From Planctomycetaceae bacterium (GTDB lineage: Bacteria; Planctomycetota; Planctomycetia; Pirellulales; Thermoguttaceae), in NCBI GenBank assembly GCA_031282385.1, contig JAITDV010000246.1, positions 1-13,086 of the forward strand: a stretch of 13,086 nucleotides of DNA, read 5' to 3'. How positions within the stretch are numbered: position 1 is the first letter of the stretch; each line of letters starts with the position of its first letter. Positions 6,501-12,970 of the stretch are shown here, one piece after another. The notes under the pieces were generated by a model, which was not told the DNA's origin, ran no database searches, and saw nothing but the letters and a program-made list of their open reading frames with translations. The position numbers were made by a program, and so were the translations under genes.

Positions 6501-7730
6501 CACACGTGTAATTTCATGCCGAGTAACTCCGTTACCTTCTGATTCTATTGATTCGTTAATTGTCTCAACACGGTCAATTTGATGTTCATCGCAAAGAAAT
6601 TGTCCTGAAATTTGCCAGTTATTGTCAAGTAGAACATTAACGTAACGAATTTTATTGCCGGTAACTTTGTAATTGAATTTCGTTCTAACATCAACTTGAG
6701 GCACTCGAATTTGCATTTGGATAAACGTGTCCGATTCAATATCGGATAATTCGTTACGATAATGATCATTGTTCCACATCAACACGAGTTTTGAAACTTG
6801 TCCGATATTGGCGGTTAATTGATTTGTGTTTTGATTATTGTTTGATTCGTGTTCGTAATTGGCGTTATTATTTGGAGTTGCAAGCGGGCTGAAAGAGATT
6901 TCGCCAAGAGATTCGGTTACAGAAATTGTTGGAGTGTTTGGCGGAGTGATGAGTTTTAATTTTGCGTTTGGTACTGCGGGAATGTCAAAACTGATACGAA
7001 AATTATCAATACTGCGAATGATTGGCGGTTCAAGCGGGATTTCGAGTTTATGATTGCCGTATTTAGTATTTTCGATTTCAAAAGTAAGAATTTTGCTATC
7101 ATTTTTTTCGGTAAGTTTGTTGTTTTTGTTGATTTGCCATACGGCGCGGATTGGAATTGAGTCCCAAGTTGCATTTGTTGCGGCAAGCGGAATTGCCGGC
7201 AAGGTAATAGTAACGTTTTCTGATTCGACGCCGATTTGATAAATCGCTTTGAATTCTGCAATTTCAAATATTTGCGTGATGGAGTTGAATGTCAATTTAC
7301 CGATGTATTCTGCGGATTCTATATTCCAATTTGTCGATTGTAATTGCGGCGTATTCAATGTTGAGGTATGCAACAATCTAAAAAATTCTTCCGGCAGCCA
7401 TACAATATTATTTACAATTTTCCCATTGCCGTCAGTTGGAAAAAAAACGCGGTAAGGTTCTTGTTTTGGTTTTGATGTGTTTGATTCGGTTTGAGGTTGT
7501 TGTGTTGAATCGGCATAATGCAATAACGTTGACGGAATAAATAACGGTGCAGAATTCGGTGAAGTTGGTGGCGGTTGCAAATTTGGAACAGAGTATATTT
7601 TACTGCTGGACGGTAACTCCTTCGTTTGTTCAACAGCAAAAACCACCGCGTCAATCCGCAAAATAATTGACGCAATTAAAATTACAAATAATACCCCAAA
7701 AAAATATTTATTGTTACAAAATCTATTCAT
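3540..7730 (-). CDS. Giant exported membrane-anchored protein of unknown function
   Basis: This 1396-residue protein has a signal peptide or anchor (about 10-33, ending VFA before VEQ), a Pro/Ser/Thr-rich stretch (50-92) and a short conserved-looking block, EPYRVFFPTDGNGKIV with WLPEEFFRLL (91-120). Long beta-rich extracytoplasmic regions follow. A Pro/Ser/Thr linker with (Ser-Thr)n lies at about 710-767 and a second (Ser-Thr)n at about 1101-1112. The C-terminus carries three membrane helices (about 1317-1335, 1352-1366, 1368-1382) and a basic tail. This suggests a surface or periplasmic protein anchored at both ends or at the C-terminus. Large proteins of this layout are frequent in planctomycetes, but no named domain or catalytic motif is recognised. 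The last four residues (RPFL) and the stop codon lie in a MITE end. No Shine-Dalgarno sequence is visible. An R2 copy lies 30 bp upstream. Confidence 0.85.
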   Translation of the reverse strand: MNRFCNNKYFFGVLFVILIASIILRIDAVVFAVEQTKELPSSSKIYSVPNLQPPPTSPNSAPLFIPSTLLHYADSTQQPQTESNTSKPKQEPYRVFFPTDGNGKIVNNIVWLPEEFFRLLHTSTLNTPQLQSTNWNIESAEYIGKLTFNSITQIFEIAEFKAIYQIGVESENVTITLPAIPLAATNATWDSIPIRAVWQINKNNKLTEKNDSKILTFEIENTKYGNHKLEIPLEPPIIRSIDNFRISFDIPAVPNAKLKLITPPNTPTISVTESLGEISFSPLATPNNNANYEHESNNNQNTNQLTANIGQVSKLVLMWNNDHYRNELSDIESDTFIQMQIRVPQVDVRTKFNYKVTGNKIRYVNVLLDNNWQISGQFLCDEHQIDRVETINESIESEGNGVTRHEITRVIFKSPVSGSFTLQAGFVLRDFAGVGHVRLPNIKPYRVKINKSLLAILPDSLLELDLPPQGRNKSISPDWGTISLNAVTDPAVNPEKILAEYNLNQTAADWKLAIKTKSITPNVTLVQSTLLDTDNSTLQCTAEFESEGDMFGQNFTLPQSVIVEAIDVYDSQRNLISTRWGRTQNAKNINNETRIERKIFFRKPLSGKYRITVTGYFVTNNINRVPMIEFNDVELLKHQFELYRASALIVHSNVKETVWKAENIQRNLFANSQFVGLWNSIDTKNPANIISPQIVISPNRPVIQGDITTILFPLHTSKPTSSPTNSRPTPSTVQPTSSSPSVADSTNISVTINNSTSTSTSTSTSTSPPTPVSVNSNTTWGAIFDLNWKIPAGELEQIRLLLDENIVLITSIEPPVKWSIEQHRTNGQSQLVISPANNTSKQQHFKIHATLNGQNRTISLPKITPEWNNGEQAEIKNYIILPAEIKTEDNRIIGSKNNGDKINIENSKSISWNLLNLQKVDGTAQEYLMTLTPYQSESIYLIATGNNYSASIIRGGTRPFVTLYDINFHVNRNGELFGTATLDLKNIGDDKFIVAMPDGYELIKISICGGAIGNSSVSSGGVKIDNNRWQLEICNSDYPLRIGLIFRAVFDSIPMTLRLPTLENVEVNETLWTISYDENVELAKRHLNVFVAGTESKSGLSTSTSTSTSTNTNSIGNTDRPTNNRNIVTEMLGSQIPVAGGTAAGMLLKFDLIRLDNLLFIASAIPTQTTGRNVEIRHWFTQWEQEWSGINRTINYLKTTYPAIITDTSDKVLPAHISDKNSDQRTINSLIGMMESPEKSLQALQIRKDRESQRLGIIVTEKRVLPSLIESNPVALCRIAMTQSKASLFGTVKGGVSEIRLTTAAEAIGITGGFDIFVRVILIVLMLVVTVLFLWKYKHIKPKEIFLRHPLFWFFSLGCSMLIFFPDGIVSAAILVTVLLTKLINRNQKEKNRPFL
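4395..4430 (-). repeat. Hexamer repeat encoding Ser-Thr (AGTACA-type)
   Basis: Six tandem hexamers (TGTACT on the plus strand, the first being TGTATT) encode alternating Ser-Thr at about residues 1101-1112 of the giant protein. This is a slippage-prone tract that keeps the frame. The other Ser-Thr tract in the same gene uses different codons. Confidence 0.85.
5435..5470 (-). repeat. Hexamer repeat encoding Ser-Thr (ACTTCC-type)
   Basis: Six hexamers (TGGAAG on the plus strand, with TCGAAG and TGGATG variants) encode Ser-Thr repeats at about residues 754-766 of the giant protein, within its Pro/Ser/Thr linker. Because the codons differ from those of the tract at 4395-4430, the two tracts arose independently. 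Confidence 0.85.
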
Positions 7731-7760
7731 CTAAAAATTCAAATTCATATTAAGTGTATA

Positions 7761-7856
7761 ATGCTCGTACTATAAATTGTGTGAATCAAGAGCGTAAAAG
7801 CCTGCTTTCCGGTAGGTAAGCAAACGGCGGTGAAGGAAATTTAGAGTGTGAACAGT
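7761..7856 (-). repeat. R2 repeat, copy c (no MITE attached)
   Basis: This is a full-length copy on the minus strand with the clean hairpin TTGCTTACC / GGAAAGCAGG. Its frame reads FLHRRLLTYRKAGFYALDS then HNL and TAG. It lies 30 bp upstream of the giant gene and has no MITE. Instead the right end runs into ATTATACACTTAATATG, so it serves as the 'empty' comparison for copies a, b and d. A weak promoter, TTCACA-16-CATTAT, can be read across its right end towards the giant gene. Nothing further was found in 7857-7963. Confidence 0.82.
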
Positions 7857-7963
7857 TTAAAATCGAAAATTCAAGAGTGAAGAGTATAGTTAGTTGTGTT
7901 GTTGTATATTGCCGGTTATGTACATTTTGTCCGTGCAATGTTGATGCGGAAAATAAGTAACGT

Positions 7964-8923
7964 TTAATGATTATTTTTTGAGATTTTTTCTGCGGTTGAA
8001 TTTAGTAGATTTATGATGTTTGGAATTATTAGTTCGGCGTCGTTTAGGGTTGTTACTACTTCAATATTATTTTTCCATTCGGGTTTATCACGTCTGTCAA
8101 AAACAGTAACTCCGCGTGTAATTGTACCCGATGTTTCAATATCGCACGGTATTTCTTCTGTCTCTATGTATTCCGGTCTTGTTGCTGTCATGTACGTGAT
8201 CAAATCGTGGACATATATTCCTTCAATTCCATAATGTTGTCTATAAGCTCTGAACACCGGCAACAACATTCCGCGATATAATTGACCTGCAGGATTATCT
8301 GTTCCCGCTAACTTGTCAACATCATCCAGAGTCAAAACCAAATGATACGTTACATCAAGCGGAACTATTGTTTTTGTACATGGAGCATCCAGAACCGTTT
8401 TAGCGGCAATCGGATCCGCATAAATATTGAACTCGGCACAAGGCGTAATATTACCGCGTGCCGAAACCGCACCGCCTGAAATGTAAATATGACGGACAAA
8501 ATTAGGTAATGCCGGATCACGAATAAACGCACGCGCAATATTCGTAAGCGGTCCTAAACAAACTATCATCACATTTTCAGGATCACTTCTAATCGTATCA
8601 CAAATAACTTTCTCCGCCGGATGCTGCATCCGTAACTCCGCAACCGGTAACAATACTCCGCCAAGACCAGACTCGCCATAAAGATTCCTGAAATCTATCG
8701 GCAAATCAATATCCGCCGCCGTTCCCATTCCTATACGCGGAAAACGCGGCGGATCAATGAACTCAATTAACGCTTGCAAATTTCTTGCCGCAACCGGCGC
8801 CGGAACATTGCCGCCAACACTCGTTACCGCTACCACATCAACCGCCGAATCAAACATCGCAACACAAAACGCCAACGCATCAACTACGCCCGGATCAATA
8901 TCCAATAAAATTTTCTTGGGCAT
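7964..8923 (-). CDS. Inosine-uridine-type nucleoside hydrolase, altered Asp motif
   Basis: This 319-residue protein has the fold signature of calcium-dependent nucleoside N-ribohydrolases, which split ribonucleosides into base and ribose in purine/pyrimidine salvage. The N-terminus MPKKILLDIDPGVVDALA lines up with the family's DxDPGxDD motif. D8, D10 and D15 are present, but the position of the first Asp of the DD pair is Val14. Other expected elements are present: GPLTN (T127), EFNIYADP (N166) and VHD (H239, D240). The length is normal. The ATG at 8923 is chosen because GAGG lies 5 nt upstream; an in-frame ATG at 8947 would add eight non-family residues. The gene is likely cytoplasmic and lies downstream of purC on the same strand, with MITE copy 5 between them. 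Which nucleosides it uses, or whether it is active, cannot be told. Confidence 0.9.
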   Translation of the reverse strand: MPKKILLDIDPGVVDALAFCVAMFDSAVDVVAVTSVGGNVPAPVAARNLQALIEFIDPPRFPRIGMGTAADIDLPIDFRNLYGESGLGGVLLPVAELRMQHPAEKVICDTIRSDPENVMIVCLGPLTNIARAFIRDPALPNFVRHIYISGGAVSARGNITPCAEFNIYADPIAAKTVLDAPCTKTIVPLDVTYHLVLTLDDVDKLAGTDNPAGQLYRGMLLPVFRAYRQHYGIEGIYVHDLITYMTATRPEYIETEEIPCDIETSGTITRGVTVFDRRDKPEWKNNIEVVTTLNDAELIIPNIINLLNSTAEKISKNNH

Positions 8924-8928
8924 CGTTA

Positions 8929-8932
8929 CCTC
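8929..8932 (-). promoter_or_regulatory. Ribosome binding site GAGG of the nucleoside hydrolase
   Basis: On the minus strand TTGAGGTAACG precedes the ATG at 8923. This is one of only two convincing Shine-Dalgarno sequences in the window, and it decides against the ATG at 8947. Confidence 0.75.
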
Positions 8933-8965
8933 AAATTGAAAATTCAAATAATCAGTTACAAAAAA

Positions 8966-9159
8966 TATACCTTTTCTCTAACCTAAAAATACATCAACGC
9001 AACAAAAAACCTACAACGAAAAACCGCCTTTAACTCCTCCGAGACCATCCCTAACCCCTCCGAATGAGGGGAATAAGAAGACGCCTCCGAGAGATGCGAA
9101 TTATTCCCCTCCTTCGGAGGGATCAGGGGTGGTCTCCTACAGGTTAGCGAAAAGGTCTA
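8966..9159 (+). mobile_element. MITE family 1, copy 5
   Basis: TA junctions lie at 8966-8967 and 9158-9159, with 190 bp between them. The left terminal repeat begins TACC instead of GACC, and the right one is intact. The right end is 15 nt downstream of the purC stop codon. The left end is 42 nt upstream of the nucleoside hydrolase start, so this element makes up most of the spacer and may hold that gene's promoter. Confidence 0.92.
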
Positions 9160-9174
9160 ATAACTCTCAAATCA

Positions 9175-10065
9175 TTAATCCATTAAAACAGAACCCGTCA
9201 AAATTTCAAACGCCTCAATATATTTCTCACGAGTTTTTGTAACAATATTTTCAGACAACTCCGGCGGTAAACTGTTTTTGTCCCAACCGCTCGCAGTCAA
9301 CCAATCACGAACAAATTGCTTATCAAAAGAAGGTTGACTTTTGCCAACCTCATAATTGTTCAAGGGCCAGAAACGCGAACTGTCAGGCGTGAGAACCTCA
9401 TCAATCAAAAGCAATTCATCTCCAAAAAAACCAAATTCAAACTTCGTGTCCGCTATTATTATTCCGCGTTTTAACGCATACTCGCTGCCTCGCAAAAATA
9501 TCTCAAGCGACTTGTCCCGCAATAACTCTGCAACTTCAAAACCCACTATTTGCACAACTTCACCAAACGTAATATTCATATCATGACCGCTCTCTGCTTT
9601 GGTTGACGGCGTAAAAATCGGCGACGGCAAACGCTCGCTTTCGCGTAAACCCGACGGTAACTTTATCCCACAAACCGCACCCGTATTGCAATACTCCTTC
9701 CAACCGGAACCGCTCAAATAACCACGCACCACACATTCAACCGGTAACGCTTTACACTTGCGTCCCAATGTTGAACGACCTGAAAACAACGATAAATCCA
9801 CTCCAGAAGGAAACGGCATTTGCGAAACATCCGTCGTCAAAACATGATTCCGAACACCAAGCTCATTGAACCAAAACGCCGCCATTTGATTTAGCACTTT
9901 ACCCTTGTCTGGAATACCCGTAGGCAACACCCAATCAAACGCACTTATCCTATCACTACTGACAAGAAGCAACGAATCACCAAAATCATAAACATCACGA
10001 ACTTTGCCGCGTTTCGGCGTAAAACCGGCAATAGCCGTTTGCAATACCACTTTATTTGTACTCAT
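9175..10065 (-). CDS. purC: Phosphoribosylaminoimidazole-succinocarboxamide synthase (SAICAR synthetase)
   Basis: This cytoplasmic enzyme of de novo purine synthesis joins CAIR and aspartate using ATP to give SAICAR (EC 6.3.2.6). The 296-residue length fits the longer form of the family. Hallmarks are GKVRDVYDFGDSLLLVSSDRISAFD (in two adjoining stretches, residues 20-44), the first SAICAR signature LPVECVVRGYLSGSG (107-121), the block IFTPSTKAESGHDMNI (150-165), and the second signature IIADTKFEFG (203-212). LIDEVLTPDSSRFW follows at 220-233. All key segments are intact. The gene stands alone with no other pur genes near it. The ATG at 10065 has no Shine-Dalgarno sequence but gives a family-typical N-terminus. 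A degenerate R2 copy lies upstream, and a MITE follows the stop codon by 15 nt. Confidence 0.97.
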   Translation of the reverse strand: MSTNKVVLQTAIAGFTPKRGKVRDVYDFGDSLLLVSSDRISAFDWVLPTGIPDKGKVLNQMAAFWFNELGVRNHVLTTDVSQMPFPSGVDLSLFSGRSTLGRKCKALPVECVVRGYLSGSGWKEYCNTGAVCGIKLPSGLRESERLPSPIFTPSTKAESGHDMNITFGEVVQIVGFEVAELLRDKSLEIFLRGSEYALKRGIIIADTKFEFGFFGDELLLIDEVLTPDSSRFWPLNNYEVGKSQPSFDKQFVRDWLTASGWDKNSLPPELSENIVTKTREKYIEAFEILTGSVLMD

Positions 10066-10097
10066 ATTTTAGAAATAAAATTAATAACGTAACGTAA

Positions 10098-10181
10098 AAT
10101 CAGTCTCTACTGTCAGTCGCTGTACGCCTGTTTACATGGCGGAAAATGCTCTTTAGTCCCGCAATTTATAGTACGAACTGT
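10098..10181 (+). repeat. R2 repeat, copy d (degenerate)
   Basis: The right half is well kept (GCAATTTATAGTACGAAC). The centre (GCCTGTTTACATGGCGG) is recognisable but altered, and the left end is lost or heavily changed. The reading frame seen in other copies is broken. It abuts MITE copy 6 in the same order and orientation as copies a and b. The 348-bp spacer 10066-10413 holds this repeat, the MITE and nothing else that could be recognised. Confidence 0.65.
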
Positions 10182-10185
10182 ATAT

Positions 10186-10378
10186 TAGACCTTTTCTCTA
10201 ACCTAAAAATACATCAACGCAACAAAAAAACTACAACAAAAAACCGCCTTTAACTCCTCCGAGACCACCCCTGACCCGTCCGAAGGAGGGGAATAAGAAG
10301 ACGTCTCCGAGGGAGCGAATTATTCACCTCCTTCGGAGGGGTCAGGGGTGGTCTCCTACAGGTTAGCGAAAAGGTCTA
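10186..10378 (+). mobile_element. MITE family 1, copy 6
   Basis: TA junctions lie at 10186-10187 and 10377-10378, with 189 bp between them. Both terminal repeats are intact. The right end is 35 nt downstream of the oligopeptidase stop codon on the minus strand. The long palindrome (GAGACCACCCCTGACCC ... GGGTCAGGGGTGGTCTC) would fold in the 3' region of that transcript. Confidence 0.92.
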
Positions 10379-10413
10379 GTATGAGCAATATAATTCTGAA
10401 TCTTGAATTTAAT

Positions 10414-12531
10414 CTACTTTTCCAATTGATCCAAAATAAACGTCCAAACGTCTGTTTCTTCTTCGATTTGTTTTGAAATAGGTTTACCTGCACCGTGACC
10501 GGCTTTAGTTTCGATGCGGATGTAAATCGGATTTGTGCTGTTACTTTTTTGTTGTAAGGTTGCAGCAAATTTGAACGAGTGAGCAGGAACAACTCGATCA
10601 TCATGATCCGACGTCATTATCAACATTGCCGGATAATTTACATTCGATTTGATGTTATGCAACGGAGAATATTTGAGCAAGTAATTGAACATTTCTTTAT
10701 TGTCTTCACTTGTTCCGTAGTCGGTTGCCCAAGCCCAACCGATTGTGAACTTGTGATAACGCAACATGTCCAAAACACCAACTCGCGGAACCGCAACCTT
10801 GAACAAATCCGGACGCTGCAACGCAACCGCAGCAACAAGCAAACCGCCGTTTGAACCGCCAAGAATCGCTAATTTGGACGGCGATGTGTATTTATCATTG
10901 ACCAGAAATTCTGTCGCCGCAATAAAATCATCAAACACATTTTGTTTCTGCAATTTTGTTCCGTCTTTGTGCCATTTTTCGCCGTACTCGCCGCCGCCGC
11001 GTATAATCGCAACCGCATAAATTCCACCGCGTTCAAGAAACGGTAACCGCAACGCCGAAAACGAAGGCGTAAGCGAAATATTAAATCCGCCATAACCATA
11101 GAGCAATGTTGGATTGAGACCGTTTTTTTTGAGTCCTTTTTTATAGATCAAAAAGATCGGTACTTTTTTGCCGGAGTTGTTTGTGTACCAGACTCGTTCG
11201 GTAACATAGTTGTCGGGGTTAATGTCAATTGCCGCAGAAAACAACGGCTTACTTTCGCCGGTATCAATATTGTTACGATAAATTACCGTCGGATAAACAA
11301 ACGATGTAAATGACTGAAAAAACATCAGCGAATCTTTTTTGCCGGAGAAACCTGTTTTGCCGAATGTCGGCAGAGTTATTTCACGAATTCGTTTACCTTG
11401 CAAATCGTACACGAATACTAAATCCGAAGCATCTTTCATAAACGTTACAATAAATTTACCGCCAATATGATTGACAGAACTCAACAACGAATCCGATTCG
11501 GGAATAACATCTATCCAGTTTTCTTGCTCTGGTTTTGCCGGATCAACAATGACAAGCCGTTTTTTTGGCGCATCGCGGTCTGTCAACATATAAAATTTAC
11601 CATTGATAACCGTAACTACACTTTGCCATGACTTAAAATCATCCACAATTTTATGAAACGTTGAATCTGTTTTTGTTAGGTCTTTAAATTCAAGCGTGTT
11701 TCCGTAAGTTGATTCGCTTTCGTGGAGGAAGAGAAATTTTTCGTCAAAATCTGTTTCTGCTTGGCGAGTTCGCAATGGATTTTTTTTATCTTCGCGGATC
11801 AAAATATCGTTTTTTTGTTGTGAGTTAAGTTTGTGAAAAAATATTTTGTGGTTTTCATTTTTTGCTGTCAGTAATTCATTTTCAGGCGGAGCATCGTATC
11901 GGCTGTAATAGAAACCGTCGCCTTGCCATGCAATTTCTGAAAATTTAACCCAATCAAGTTTGTCAGGCAAATCTTCACCGGTTTTTATGTTACGTATTTT
12001 TATTTCTTTCCAATCAGAGCCGCTTTTTGAAACTGAATAAGCAATATAATCAGCATTTTTTGAAACAGAAATTGATCCCAAACTAACTGTTCCGTCGTTT
12101 GAAAATTTGTTCGGATCTATCAAAACACGCGGCGCCGATTCTGGCGTATCAAGTACATAAAGAACTGATTGATTTTGCAAACCGTCATTTTTGAAATAAA
12201 AAATTCTGTCATTTTCTATTGAAGGAATTGAATAACGCGGATAATTTATTACTTCTGTCAAACGTTTTTTCAAATCTTCACGGAATCCAATTCCGTCAAG
12301 ATACTTTCTGGTCAATTTATTCTCAGCATCAATCCAATCGGATAATTCTTTTGTATCATTGGTTTCCATCCAGCGATACGGATCATCAATTTTTACGCCG
12401 AAATAGGTATCAGTATGATTGACTTGCCGAACCGGCGGATAAGTTTCAGATGCAAGTGTAAAAGAAGTAATTATCGTTACAAAAATTGCGGTTGGCATTA
12501 CAACATCAAAAAATAGGAATTTGGATTTCAT
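10414..12531 (-). CDS. Secreted prolyl oligopeptidase, peptidase family S9A
   Basis: This 705-residue serine peptidase cleaves short peptides after proline. The N-terminal signal peptide (helix about 5-25, probable cut after TLA at residue 27) places it in the periplasm or outside the cell. Next come the family start YPPVRQ...DPYRWME, a beta-propeller (about 75-425) that limits access to peptides, and a C-terminal alpha/beta-hydrolase domain. YGYGGF (478-483) carries the oxyanion tyrosine, RGGGEYG is at 511-517, the catalytic Ser560 lies in GGSNGG, Asp644 in DHDDRVVP and His679 in GHGAG. The triad is complete. The ATG at 12531 is chosen because it exposes the signal peptide. An in-frame ATG at 12636 would add 35 residues, most of them translated from an R2 repeat copy. 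No Shine-Dalgarno sequence is visible. A role in peptide feeding is inferred. Confidence 0.95.
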   Translation of the reverse strand: MKSKFLFFDVVMPTAIFVTIITSFTLASETYPPVRQVNHTDTYFGVKIDDPYRWMETNDTKELSDWIDAENKLTRKYLDGIGFREDLKKRLTEVINYPRYSIPSIENDRIFYFKNDGLQNQSVLYVLDTPESAPRVLIDPNKFSNDGTVSLGSISVSKNADYIAYSVSKSGSDWKEIKIRNIKTGEDLPDKLDWVKFSEIAWQGDGFYYSRYDAPPENELLTAKNENHKIFFHKLNSQQKNDILIREDKKNPLRTRQAETDFDEKFLFLHESESTYGNTLEFKDLTKTDSTFHKIVDDFKSWQSVVTVINGKFYMLTDRDAPKKRLVIVDPAKPEQENWIDVIPESDSLLSSVNHIGGKFIVTFMKDASDLVFVYDLQGKRIREITLPTFGKTGFSGKKDSLMFFQSFTSFVYPTVIYRNNIDTGESKPLFSAAIDINPDNYVTERVWYTNNSGKKVPIFLIYKKGLKKNGLNPTLLYGYGGFNISLTPSFSALRLPFLERGGIYAVAIIRGGGEYGEKWHKDGTKLQKQNVFDDFIAATEFLVNDKYTSPSKLAILGGSNGGLLVAAVALQRPDLFKVAVPRVGVLDMLRYHKFTIGWAWATDYGTSEDNKEMFNYLLKYSPLHNIKSNVNYPAMLIMTSDHDDRVVPAHSFKFAATLQQKSNSTNPIYIRIETKAGHGAGKPISKQIEEETDVWTFILDQLEK

Positions 12532-12562
12532 TTTATATTCGTTTAAGGTTAAGTGATTTCGT

Positions 12563-12624
12563 AAAGCGTAAAAGCCGGCTTTCCGAAGCAGGCGGCGGTA
12601 AATGAAATTTAAATTGCGAACAAC
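12563..12624 (-). repeat. R2 repeat, copy e (right end missing)
   Basis: The minus strand carries the left end GTTCGCAATTTAAATTTC, then the core CCGCCGCCTGCTTCGGAAAGCCGGCTTTTACGC in shortened form: six bases (ACCTAT) are absent compared with the other copies. The right inverted end is gone. The frame FIYRRLLRKAGFYAL stays open and runs in frame into the oligopeptidase gene. The rest of the 555-bp spacer (12532-13086) holds MITE copy 7, three CATTAGA repeats (12744-12774) and the 20-nt motif, with no gene seen. Confidence 0.72.
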
Positions 12625-12769
12625 ACTAAATAACATACGCCGATCAAGGCTTGGAATTGTAACAAATAAATTCCTGTTGAAAATAAGGGGGAACTAAAAT
12701 TCAAAATTCAGAACAAAATTTTGATAACTTTGAAAGATTATTCCATTAGAATCCATTAGAAAATATCAT

Positions 12770-12963
12770 TAGACCTTTTCTCTAACCTAAAAATACATCA
12801 ACACAACAAAAAACCTACAACAAAAAACCGCCTTTAACTCCTCCGAGACCACCCCTAACCCCTCCGAAGGAGGGGAATAAGAAGACGCCTCCGAGAGAGG
12901 CGAATAATTCCCCACCTTCGGAGGGGTCAGGGGTGGTCTCCTACAGGTTAGCGAAAACGTCTA
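12770..12963 (+). mobile_element. MITE family 1, copy 7
   Basis: TA junctions lie at 12770-12771 and 12962-12963, with 190 bp between them. The left terminal repeat is intact. The right one has a single change (GAAAACGTCTA instead of GAAAAGGTCTA). The left junction lies within a run of CATTAGA repeats. No gene adjoins it inside the window. Confidence 0.92.
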
Positions 12964-12970
12964 CTCAATA

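Noticed and set aside
8924..8947. Longer start of the nucleoside hydrolase at 8947
   Set aside because: The ATG at 8923 has GAGG at proper spacing and begins at the family's normal N-terminus.
12532..12636. Longer start of the oligopeptidase at 12636
   Set aside because: Most of the added residues come from an R2 repeat and they bury a clear signal peptide that begins at 12531.
906..12963. CRISPR array, from the recurring repeats
   Set aside because: The repeats are about 190 bp, lie kilobases apart between genes, vary in orientation and have terminal inverted repeats.
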